Source: Palsa-506 sp963709075 (GTDB lineage Bacteria > Actinomycetota > Actinomycetes > Streptosporangiales > Streptosporangiaceae). From it: a stretch of 64,000 bases of DNA. Where the stretch lies: positions 868,001 through 932,000 of the forward strand of contig CAVPUY010000005.1 of assembly GCA_963709075.1 (NCBI GenBank). The letters run 5' to 3'. Positions 51,828 to 59,744 of the stretch are shown here, piece after piece. The notes beneath the pieces were generated by a model that was given only the letters and a program-made list of their open reading frames with translations, was not told where the DNA came from and made no database searches. Position numbers and translations under genes: made by a program. Numbering within the stretch: the stretch's first letter is position 1; every line of letters starts with the position of its first letter.

Positions 51828-52730
51828 ATGGACACTCCTGAAGTCTCGGCAGTGCTGCGCATCGGTGAGCTGAGCCGGCGCGTCGGCGTGAGCGATCACG
51901 TGCTGCGGGCCTGGGAGAGCCGTTATGGCCTGCTCAGGCCGGTGCGCTCAGCGGGCGGCTTCCGGTTGTACTCCGAGACGGACGCGCTGCGGATCCGCCG
52001 CATGCAGGCTTACCTTTCCAGCGGGCTGTCGGCCGCCGAGGCGGCGCGGGCAGTGCTCGCGGAGGACAGCAAGGCCGGGGCGGATCCTGGCTGGGCCGCC
52101 GAGCCTGACCGCGCCCTGCCGACAGCGAGTGAGCTGTCCGGTGCCCTCCAGCAGGCCCTCGACGCCTTCGACGAGCCGGCCGCGCAGGCAGTCCTTGACC
52201 GGCTCGTGTCCGACCTTTCCCTGACGACGGTGCTCCGGGACGTTGTCGTGCCGTACCTCACCGAGCTCGGGAGGCGCTGGGAGCAGGGAACAGCCAGCGT
52301 CGCCCAGGAGCACTTTGCCAGCAACGTCATCCGCGGGCGGCTCGCCGGGCTGGCCCGTGGCTGGGGGAACGGGCACGGCCCTCGCGCCGTCCTCGCCTGC
52401 CCGCCGGGGGAGCTTCACGACCTCGCGCTGATGGTCTTCGGCATCATTCTCAACCGCAACGGGTGGAGGATCGACTACCTCGGCATGAGCACCCCGGTCG
52501 ACGAGCTGACCCAGACGGTCGCCATGAGGCGGCCAGAGCTTGTCGTCCTGGCCGCCACCCTGCCGGAGAACCTCGAGCCCCTCGCCCCGCAGCTCACCAC
52601 GCTCGCTCAGCACGCTCCGCTCGCCCTGGCAGGAGCCGGCGCCACGCCGGAACTTGCGGCCACGGTGGGAGCCCGGCTGCTGACCGGCGACCCGGTCACC
52701 GAGGCCGAGAGCGTCGAGTGGCCGCAGTGA
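51828..52730 (+). CDS. LitR/CarH-type cobalamin-binding MerR regulator (light sensor)
   Basis: A 300-residue photoreceptor-type regulator. Residues 1-75 are the MerR HTH (LRIGELSRRVGVSDHVLRAW ESRYG). The middle four-helix domain has W-x9-E-H (RRWEQGTASVAQEHFASNVI), the CarH photosensing motif, and the C-terminal Rossmann-like cobalamin domain has the E-x-H lower-ligand motif in CPPGELHDLALMVFG. CarH proteins bind adenosylcobalamin, form tetramers that repress in the dark and fall apart in light. The 11-bp repeats overlap its own promoter. No photolyase or crt genes are nearby, so the target is the lipid operon. Leaderless start. Confidence 0.9.
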   Translation: MDTPEVSAVLRIGELSRRVGVSDHVLRAWESRYGLLRPVRSAGGFRLYSETDALRIRRMQAYLSSGLSAAEAARAVLAEDSKAGADPGWAAEPDRALPTASELSGALQQALDAFDEPAAQAVLDRLVSDLSLTTVLRDVVVPYLTELGRRWEQGTASVAQEHFASNVIRGRLAGLARGWGNGHGPRAVLACPPGELHDLALMVFGIILNRNGWRIDYLGMSTPVDELTQTVAMRRPELVVLAATLPENLEPLAPQLTTLAQHAPLALAGAGATPELAATVGARLLTGDPVTEAESVEWPQ

Positions 52731-53009
52731 AGGTCTGCCGCACTTGGCCACCCGTCACCGGGAACGCGAACCGCACCGTGGGCCGCCCTGGGAAATCGCA
52801 GCGACTGGCTGCCCGGCCAGGTCGCGCGGCACGATGCCGTTCTTCAGCAGCGCCGGCGCGATGCCAGGTGCCGTGGTGACCGCGGTGGCTCCGCCCCGCA
52901 GGTGCACGCCGCAGGTGCACCGCCGCAGGTGCACCGCCGCAGGTGCACCGCCGCAGGTGCACCGCCGCAGGTGCACCGCCGCAGCGGCCCCGAACCCCCT
53001 CAGAAAGGA
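52731..53009. other. intergenic region with minisatellite
   Basis: No gene. Its left end repeats the start of the epimerase (GTGAAGGT at 52727, as at 53212), evidence that the 3' end of carH and the first codons of the next gene were duplicated. The 14-bp minisatellite follows at 52898. Confidence 0.55.
52898..52983. repeat. 14-bp minisatellite (about six copies)
   Basis: GCAGGTGCACCGCC occurs five times in perfect tandem (52911-52980), preceded by a 13-nt copy missing one C (52898-52910) and followed by the first four bases of another. The unit holds the palindrome GTGCAC. Period 14 is not a multiple of three, so it is non-coding. It ends 27 bp before the second CarH-type promoter. Confidence 0.92.
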
Positions 53010-53043
53010 TTGTCAAGATACTGTCGAATGAATGTATAGTGTT
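53010..53043 (+). promoter_or_regulatory. second CarH-type promoter/operator
   Basis: -35 TTGTCA (53010-53015), 19-bp spacer and -10 TATAGT (53035-53040), with three repeats TGTCAAGATAC, TGTCGAATGAA, TGTATAGTGTT starting at 53011, 53022 and 53033, again 11 bp apart. The layout matches the plus-strand carH promoter base for base in spacing, and drives a leaderless ATG 7 nt later. Confidence 0.75.
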
Positions 53044-53047
53044 GCTC

Positions 53048-53215
53048 ATGGAGATTTCCGGGGATCGTCCGCTGCTGCGCGTCGGTGAGCTGAGCTGGCG
53101 CCGGCGTCAGCGGCCACGTCCTTCGGGCGCGGGCAGGCCGCTACGGTCTGCCGCAGCCGGCGCGCTCACGGGCGGCCCAGTGACCGGGGCCGAACAGGCC
53201 AGGTGGTCGCAGTGA
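53048..53215 (+). pseudogene. remnant of a second MerR/CarH-type regulator gene
   Basis: A 55-codon frame starting at the leaderless ATG 53048. The first 19 residues, MEISGDRPLLRVGELSWRR, match the start of the intact regulator (LRIGELSRR), and the last ones, ALTGGPVTGAEQARWSQ, match its end (LLTGDPVTEAESVEWPQ). The roughly 240 residues in between are missing. So this is a second regulator gene with an internal deletion, kept with its own full promoter. Its stop overlaps the epimerase GTG (GTGA), so it could still serve as a translated leader for the epimerase. Confidence 0.75.
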
Positions 53216-54105
53216 AGGTGCTCGTCACAGGCGCGTCCGGATTCGTCGGCCGCCGGCTGTGCCCGGCGCTGGCCGGGGCCGGCCACGACGTCGTCGCCAT
53301 GACCCGCAACCCTGACGGTTACGCCGGAGCCGGCACGCCCGTCCACGGAGACGTTCATCACCGCGGCACCCTGGCGGCCGCGATGGCCGGCTGCGAGGCT
53401 GCATATTACCTCGTGCACTCGCTCGGCGACGCGGACTTCGAACGCAAGGACGCCGACGCCGCCGCGGCATTCGGGCAGGCGGGCGCGCGGGCCGGGCTGC
53501 GGCAAATCATCTACCTCGGAGGGCTCGGCGACGACAAGGACGCCCTGTCGGCACACCTGCGCAGCCGCCGCGAGGTCGAGAAGCTGCTCGGATCGGCCGG
53601 CGTCCCGGTGACCGTCATCCGGGCCGGGATCATCGTCGGCCACGGCGGCATCTCCTGGGAGCTGACACGCCAGCTCGTCGACCACCTGCCCGCCATGATC
53701 ACGCCGAGATGGGTCACAACCCGCACCCAGCCGATCGCCGCTGGCGACGTCGTGCGCTACCTGCTCGGGGTGCTGGCCCGACCAGAGGCGGCGGGCCGCG
53801 TCTTCGAGGCCGGGGGACCGGAGGTGCTGCAGTATGCCACCATGCTGCGCCGGGTCGCTGCCATCCAGGGCCGCCCGCTCCCGATCCTGCCCGTGCCCCT
53901 GCTCACCCCTCGGCTGTCCTCTCTGTGGCTGACCCTGGTCACCGACGTGGACACAGCCACCGGCCGCGCGCTCGTCGATTCGATGACCAACGAGGTCGTG
54001 GTGCAAGACCACTCGATCCGCGACCTGATCCCGTTCGACCCGATGCCCTACGACGACGCCGTGCGGACAGCGCTCAGCGAGCGCCGCCAGGCGAAACGGG
54101 CCTGA
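53212..54105 (+). CDS. NAD(P)-binding epimerase/NmrA-like SDR (extended SDR)
   Basis: A 297-residue atypical/extended SDR: VKVLVTGASGFVGRRLCPAL is the dinucleotide loop, followed by VVAMTRNPDGYAGAGTPVHG, ARAGLRQIIYLGGLGDDKDA and PRWVTTRTQPIAAGDVVRYL. It lacks a clear Y-x-x-x-K and resembles NmrA-like or NAD(P)H-binding proteins often found in the CarH/LitR gene set. GTG 53212 overlaps the stop of the remnant regulator; GTG 53203 is possible. It is the first full gene of the second light-regulated unit, followed 2 bp later by the CPBP gene. Confidence 0.85.
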   Translation: MKVLVTGASGFVGRRLCPALAGAGHDVVAMTRNPDGYAGAGTPVHGDVHHRGTLAAAMAGCEAAYYLVHSLGDADFERKDADAAAAFGQAGARAGLRQIIYLGGLGDDKDALSAHLRSRREVEKLLGSAGVPVTVIRAGIIVGHGGISWELTRQLVDHLPAMITPRWVTTRTQPIAAGDVVRYLLGVLARPEAAGRVFEAGGPEVLQYATMLRRVAAIQGRPLPILPVPLLTPRLSSLWLTLVTDVDTATGRALVDSMTNEVVVQDHSIRDLIPFDPMPYDDAVRTALSERRQAKRA

Positions 54106-54107
54106 CG

Positions 54108-54872
54108 ATGACCGCTGGCCGCAGGAACCGCTGGCGGGAAGGCAGCCCGCCCGCCGGGCGGGGCTCTCCGCCGCCGCTGCCCGGCCATGCCCGCCAGGCT
54201 CACACAGAGCCTGCGACGGTCCGCACCCGGCGGCGGATCGTCACCGCCACCGGTATCGGCGGCGCGGGCCTGCTGGGAATCTCGCTGTCCACCAGGGCCG
54301 GCTCCCCCCAGTTCTACCTCCTGACGATGGGCCTCGCCGGCACCTGGACGGCCGGTGCCCTCAGCTCCGGACCCCTCCCGCTGAACATGACCCAAGGCCC
54401 GGAAGACACCTGGCGCCACCGCATCGTCATGCCCGTGCTCGCCGGCGCCGGCGCCTTCGGGCTCTTCTACGGCGCCGCCCGGCTCGCCCGGCACATCCCC
54501 CCGCTTAACCGGGCCATCGGCAGCGTCCTGCACTACGCAAACGACGGCTCAACGGCTCTCGTGCTGCTCACCGCGTGCGCCAACGCGGTAGCCGAGGAAC
54601 TATTCTTCCGCGGCGCGCTCTGGTCCCTCGTGGCCGAGTCACACCCCGTCGTCAAGACCACCCTCGCCTACGCCGCCACCACCGCCGCCACCGGCAACCC
54701 CGCACTCGTGCTCGCAGGAACCGCCACCAGCACGCTCTTCGGCCTCCAGCGCCGTACCTCAGGCGGCATCCTGGCCCCGGCGCTCACCCACCTAACATGG
54801 TCACTCCTCATGCTGCGCTACCTCCCGTCCCTGTTCCCGACACCCCGGCGGCCCGAGATCACTCCGGCCTGA
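54108..54872 (+). CDS. CPBP-family intramembrane metalloprotease (Abi/CAAX-like)
   Basis: A 254-residue membrane protein with about six to seven hydrophobic segments (ATGIGGAGLLGISLSTRAGS, VLAGAGAFGLFYGAARLARH, ALVLAGTATSTLFGLQ). The CPBP motif 1 E-E-x-x-x-R is EELFFRGALWSLVAES; a second motif with a His is LAPALTHLTWS. Members process CAAX-like proteins or act in bacteriocin immunity; the role here is unknown. Starts 2 bp after the epimerase stop, so probably cotranscribed, and shares the second CarH-type promoter. Confidence 0.8.
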   Translation: MTAGRRNRWREGSPPAGRGSPPPLPGHARQAHTEPATVRTRRRIVTATGIGGAGLLGISLSTRAGSPQFYLLTMGLAGTWTAGALSSGPLPLNMTQGPEDTWRHRIVMPVLAGAGAFGLFYGAARLARHIPPLNRAIGSVLHYANDGSTALVLLTACANAVAEELFFRGALWSLVAESHPVVKTTLAYAATTAATGNPALVLAGTATSTLFGLQRRTSGGILAPALTHLTWSLLMLRYLPSLFPTPRRPEITPA

Positions 54873-55206
54873 CCGCACAGGCGGCATGGCGGACGGCGAC
54901 GGACAGTGCGCCAGCCCCGCACAGGACCAGAAATCTGCGCGCGGCGGCCAATGGGTTCTACTCAGCGCGCCCCGGCCGCGCCCCGGCCGGGCCGGGCCCT
55001 GCTCCTGCAGCCGCCGGTCATGATCGGCCTACAGCCGCAGCGCGTCATTCACCCACGCGCTCACGCTCTCAGCCTGCCCCCTCAGCCGCCGCCGCGCGAG
55101 CCACCGGGCGCGTCAGGCGGCCCTCATTGCGGCAGTGAGGTCCGGCAGCGGAGCGCCCGCGCCGCGAGGATCTTGACACCCGCGCGGCTCTCAGGACGGT
55201 GCTCCC
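54873..55206. other. intergenic stretch between convergent genes
   Basis: No gene, terminator or repeat recognised. The G+C-rich sequence has frames on both strands that are not protein-like. Confidence 0.35.
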
Positions 55207-56070
55207 TCAGGACACCGCCTCAGCAAGCAGCCCGACCTGCTCCAGGCTCGACGAGGTCGGCACGAAGATGAGCTCGTCGCAGCCGACCTCCGCGAACGCG
55301 GTGGCGTAGCCCTTCACCATCTCCGGGCTGACCGCCGCGCTGGCCGCGATCTGGCCGGCGATGTCGCCCAGGAAGGCGTAGTAGTGACCGAGATAGCCGT
55401 CTGCCAGCGCGCGGGCGTCCGGGCCTAGCGCGAAGTAAGCCAGCGACAGCTTGCGCGGCCGGCCCGGCCGGCCCTCGTCCTGCCACGCCTGGTCAACCGC
55501 CGCCGCAGCCTGAGCGAACATGGCCGGGGTGCCGCCGCCCATTATCCATCCGTCAGCGACGCGGGCCACCCGGCCGAAGCTGGCCTCCGTCGAGCCGCCC
55601 AGGATCAGCTCAGGGCCACCACGCCGGGCCGGCGGCGGCCCGATCGGGCCGATGTCGCCCTGCCCCTCACCCGCCCAGATGCGCTGCATCTCGGCCAACT
55701 GCTCGTCGAAGCGCCGCCCCCGCCCGGCCATGGTCAGCCCGCTGGTAGCGAAGTCGTCCTCCCGGCCGCCGAGGCCCAGGCCCAGCACCAGGCGGCCACC
55801 CGAGATGCGGTCGAGCGAGGCCGCCTGCTTGGCGAACAGTGCCGCGTTCGTGTGCAGCGGCGCCAGCAGCACCGACGTCGTCAGCCGGATCCGGCTGGTG
55901 ACCGCGGCCGCTGCGGCCAGCGCGATCAGCTCCTCGTAGTTCGGGTACACGAGCCGGCCGATCGTGCCGAGAGTGCTGAAGCCAGCCTCATCAGCCCGCC
56001 GGGCCCAGTCAATGAGAGTCCTGCCTTCCGTGTCCGGAACTGCGTTCGGAAGGCCGATCCCGACATCCAT
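55207..56070 (-). CDS. LLM-class F420-dependent oxidoreductase
   Basis: A 287-residue luciferase-like TIM-barrel oxidoreductase: MDVGIGLPNAVPDTEGRTLI, RADEAGFSTLGTIGRLVYPN, SRIRLTTSVLLAPLHTNAAL, GGRLVLGLGLGGREDDFATS. Its length matches the family, unlike the shorter homologue at 15935. F420 is the likely cofactor. GGAGG 6 nt before ATG 56070 settles the start. Monocistronic, convergent with the CPBP gene and about 460 bp from the NHL-repeat gene. Confidence 0.9.
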   Translation of the reverse strand: MDVGIGLPNAVPDTEGRTLIDWARRADEAGFSTLGTIGRLVYPNYEELIALAAAAAVTSRIRLTTSVLLAPLHTNAALFAKQAASLDRISGGRLVLGLGLGGREDDFATSGLTMAGRGRRFDEQLAEMQRIWAGEGQGDIGPIGPPPARRGGPELILGGSTEASFGRVARVADGWIMGGGTPAMFAQAAAAVDQAWQDEGRPGRPRKLSLAYFALGPDARALADGYLGHYYAFLGDIAGQIAASAAVSPEMVKGYATAFAEVGCDELIFVPTSSSLEQVGLLAEAVS

Positions 56071-56529
56071 GCTGAACCTCCATCGTCGCTCGTCCACTCG
56101 GTCAAGGACCGACAGTAATCGCCCGGCGGGCGGGGATGTCATCAGGGCCTGGGACTTGACCCATGGACGCGATCCGCAGCACACCGGCGCCTCCAGGCAG
56201 TCATGCCGCGCGAGTCGGTGGCGTGCACTGACTACGTCGATCAAGGGCATCGCTGAGTGACGGCGGATGTCCAGGGAGAACGCCCGCAGTGCCGCCGTTC
56301 TGGCGCAGGTCGCTGCTGTCCGGCGCGGCTAATCACGACGTGCAGACGCGGGTGATCTGCGCGCCGCTGATGCGCTTCTCCGATGCGGCTGATCGGCTTC
56401 CCTGGCCTGGCCTGGCCTGGCCTGAGCGGATCGGATCGCGGCTCGCGCGGCGTGCTCCCAGCCCAGGTCACGGGCCGGCCAGCGCCGCCTGCCGGGTCGC
56501 GCTCCACGCCCGGGCACGGCAGCCACGGG
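56071..56529. other. intergenic stretch with CCTGG pentanucleotide repeat
   Basis: No gene is supported. CCTGG is repeated four times in tandem at 56401-56420. The region contains the LLM promoter side and the 3' flank of the NHL-repeat gene. Confidence 0.4.
56401..56420. repeat. (CCTGG)4 microsatellite
   Basis: Four perfect tandem CCTGG units, followed by CCTGA. Intergenic; no role apparent. Confidence 0.85.
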
Positions 56530-58620
56530 CTAGCCGGTCACCAGCCGGATCCGGTTGTTGCCCCGATCGGCGATCAGCAAGTTCCCGGCCTCCGCCGTCA
56601 CGCCCGCCGGGCCGGAGAGTTCGGCCTTGGCGGCTGGGCCGCCGTCACCGGAGAACCCGCCCGCGCCGGTGCCGTGGGGGCCGGTGCCAGCGACGGTGTA
56701 GATGTCCCCGGCGGTCATCGCCTTGCCGTAGAACATGCCGGCGTGTTCGGCCACCACCCGGACCCGGTTGTTGACAGTGTCGGCGATCAGCACGTTCCCG
56801 GCGGCGTCCACCGCCACGCCCGCCGGGTTGTCGAGATCGGCCTTGGCCGCCGGCCCGCCGTCTCCGGACAAGCCCTCGGTGCCATCGCCAGCCACGGTGT
56901 AGATGTCGCCGGCGGTCATCGCCTTGCCGTAGAACATGCCGGCGTGTTCGGCCACCACCCGGACCCGGTTGTTGACAGTGTCGGCGATCAGCACGTTCCC
57001 GGCGGCGTCCACCGCCACGCCCGCCGGGCTGCGGAGTCTGGCTTTGACGGCTGGGGCCCCGTCGCCGGAGAACCCGGCGGCGCCGGTGCCAGCGATGGTG
57101 TAGATGTCGCCGGCGGTCATCGCCCGGCCGTAGAACGAGCCCGACGAGGCGGCCACGACCTGAACACAATCGCTGAAGGTATCAGCGATCAGCAGATTCC
57201 CGGCGGCGTCCGCCGCCACGCCTTGCGGGTTGAAGAGCGTCGGCACCGGTGGCCGGGCCGCCGCTACCGCCGCAGGGCCCTTCGGTGCCATCGCCGGCGA
57301 CGGTGTAGATGTCCCCGGCGGTCATCGGCTGCCCGTAGAAGGTGCCGGTGGTTTCCGCCACCATCCGGACCCGGTCGTTGCCGGCGTCCCCGATCAGCAG
57401 GTTCCCGGCGGAGTCCGCCGCCACGCCCGCCGGGCGGTCGAGTTCGGCGCTAGTGGCCGGAGTGCCGTCGCCAGAGAACCCCGCGATGCCATTGCCGGCG
57501 ACGGTGTAGATGTCCCCGGCGGTCATCGCCTTGCCGTAGAAGGTGCCGGTGCGTTCCGCCGCCACCCGGACCCGGTCGTTGCCGGCATCGGCGATCAGCC
57601 GGTTCCCGGCGGGGTCCACCGCCACGCCCGCAGTGCCCGAGAACTCGGCCCCGGTGACCGGCCCGCTGTCACCAGAGAACGCGACGGCGCCATTGCCGGC
57701 GATGGTGTAGATGTCCCCGGCGGTCATCGGCTGCCCGTAGAAGGTGCCGGTGGTTTCCGCCACCATCCGGACCCGGTTGTTGTCAGAGTCGGCGATCAGC
57801 AGGTTCCCGGCGGCGTCCACCCCCGCGCCTTGCGGGAAGAAGAGCTCAGCGCTGGCGGCCGGCCCTCCATCGCCGGCGAACCCCCCGGTGCCATCGCCGG
57901 CAATGGTGTAGATGTCCCCGGCGGTCATCGGCCGCCCGTAGAACGTGCCGCTGCTGTCCGCCACCACCCTGATCCGCTGGTTCGCGAAGTCGGCGATCAG
58001 CAGGTTACCGGCGTGATCCACCGCCGCCACACGGGGCTCTGCGAGCTCGGCACTGGTGGCCGGGCCGCCGTCACCGGAGAACCCCTCGGTACCATCGCCG
58101 GCCACGGTGTAGATGTCCCCGGCGGTCATCGGCCGCCCGTAGAACGTGCCGGTGCTGTCCGCCACTACCCGGATCCGCTGGTTGAAGGAATCGCCGATCA
58201 CCACGTTGCCAGCGTGGTCCACGGCCACGCCAATGGGCTGGTCGAGCTCTGCCTTGACGGCCGGGCCGCCGTCACCGGAGAACCCCTCGGTGCCATCGCC
58301 GGCGATCGTGTAGATGTCCCCGGCGGTCATCGGCTGCCCGTAGAACGTCCGCGAAGAGGCGGCCACCACCCGGATCCGCTGATTGCCGATATCGGCGATC
58401 AGGATGTTCCCGGCGGCGTCCACCGCCACCCCCGCGGGCCCGTTGAGCTCGGCTTTCGCGGCCGGGCCGCCGTCACCCGAGAATCCCAGCGTGCCATCGC
58501 CGGCGATCGTGTAGATATGCCCGGCGGTCATCGGCCGGCCGTAGAAGGTGCCGGTGCTTTTTGCCGCCACCCGGATCCGCTCGTTCTGGAAGTCGGCGAT
58601 CAGCAGATTCCCGGCGTGAT
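56530..58620. repeat. ten tandem 201-bp NHL coding repeats
   Basis: Units of 201 bp (67 codons) follow one another across the gene; for example GAACATGCCG occurs at 56731 and 56932, exactly 201 bp apart. Neighbouring units near the 3' end are almost identical over more than 100 bp, so recombination between them is likely. Confidence 0.85.
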
Positions 58621-59047
58621 CCACTCTCACCCCGCAGGTGCCCACGCTTGCCCGGGTCGCCTTGCCGCCATCGCCCAGCGGGCTGGTAGCGCCGGTCCCC
58701 GCGGGCGTGGTCAGCCCGTCAGTCGCGGGATCCACCTCCCGCACCGTCCCGCCGCTGGCGATGTACAGGCGCCCGCCGCTGAATGACACATCGCACGGAT
58801 TGTCAAGGGCGACCCTGGTGGCCCTGGCCGGGCCGCCGACTCCTCCCGCCACCGTCGAGATCACCCCGGCCGCCGGGCCGGTGCGCTGCATCGTGACGCC
58901 ATCCGGGCGGCCCGCCGCTGCCGCCGAGCCACCCACGGCCAGCGGCGCCGCCGCCAACACCAGCGCCGCCGACACCAGCGCCGCCGACACCAGCGGCGGC
59001 GTGCCCCGCCTCAGCCCGCCAGGTCCGGTTAGCCGTCCAGTCCCCAT
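56530..59047 (-). pseudogene. secreted NHL-repeat beta-propeller protein, frameshifted
   Basis: A secreted protein of about 838 residues with a signal peptide at ATG 59047 (ALVSAALVLAAAPLAVGG) and a propeller built of ten 67-residue units, each with A-G-N-L-L-I-A-D-x-x-N-x-R-I-R-V-V-A, F-Y-G-x-x-M-T-A-G-x-I-Y-T-x-A-G and F-S-G-D-G-G-P-A. An extra C at 57239 ends the first frame near 57182; the rest continues in another frame as LFNPQGVAADAAGN. Removing it restores the canonical A-E-L-F-N-P-Q. NHL propellers bind or hydrolyse extracellular substrates; the function here is unknown. GAGGAGGAG lies upstream. Confidence 0.85.
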
Positions 59048-59744
59048 CAGACACTCCTCCTCGCCCGGTGGTGGCAGCACGGGCCGCTGCCGACGACAGC
59101 ACAAAGGCCTCATCCACATGACGCCCGGACACCAGCACCGGATGACATCATTCACGACGAAAACCGCCCAGCCGGGACAACCAGCAGGGTCGCCCCGGGA
59201 ATGCTCTGCACCGAGGCCTACGACGGCTACCTCCTCGGCTTGAGGGCGCTTGGCCAGGAGGTGACCTATTTGGAGGGTCACTTCCGGCAGGGTGCGGCGT
59301 AACTTGTCCAGAACGACGGCTGGACCGGCCGAACCCTGGGCGTCGTCGTTACCCAGCTCGTCCTAGTTACTCGCGCTACGCCTGATACATGCCGAATGAC
59401 CGCCCCGGTACCGAGCGCTCGCTCATGAGCAACCAACCATGCAGTCCCACGTTCCGGGACAAAGCAGTGCACTGGCAGAGACGAACGTCCAGGCAGCCTT
59501 GCCGGGCTCGTGCTGCGGATCACCGGCCTCAGGCTAGAGGTGATCCACCTGCACCGTGTGAGGCCGCCGCCCGGGCCATGACCGATCTCGCGCACATCCG
59601 GGCCCGGGACAGGCTGATACCGGCCAGTCCAGGGCACGATGGCCAGTGTCCTACTCAGCCCCAGGATCGGGCGCTCCGGCAGCTGGCCTCACCCCAGCGC
59701 GGGTGATGCGCTGGGCATGCCCGACGAAGAAGACTGCAGCTGCG
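59048..59744. other. gene-poor stretch, 697 bp
   Basis: No gene is supported. A forward frame has EAYDGYLLGLRALGQEVTYL then, after a stop, VQNDGWTGRTLGVVVTQLV, which looks protein-like but matches nothing I recognise; it may be a decayed gene. Promoters of the NHL gene (reading left) and the SulP gene lie here. Confidence 0.35.

Noticed and set aside
52898..52983. Possible CRISPR array or coding repeat
   Set aside because: Unit is 14 bp with no spacers; CRISPR repeats are longer and separated by unique spacers. The period is not a multiple of three.
57230..58786. Forward repetitive frame of 518 codons with repeated GGHRLPVEGAG-like units
   Set aside because: The repeats are those of the NHL gene read on the other strand; they have no fold and no start.
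56530..59047. Programmed ribosomal frameshift in the NHL gene
   Set aside because: No slippery heptamer or downstream structure seen at 57239; removing one C restores the exact consensus, so mutation or error is more likely.
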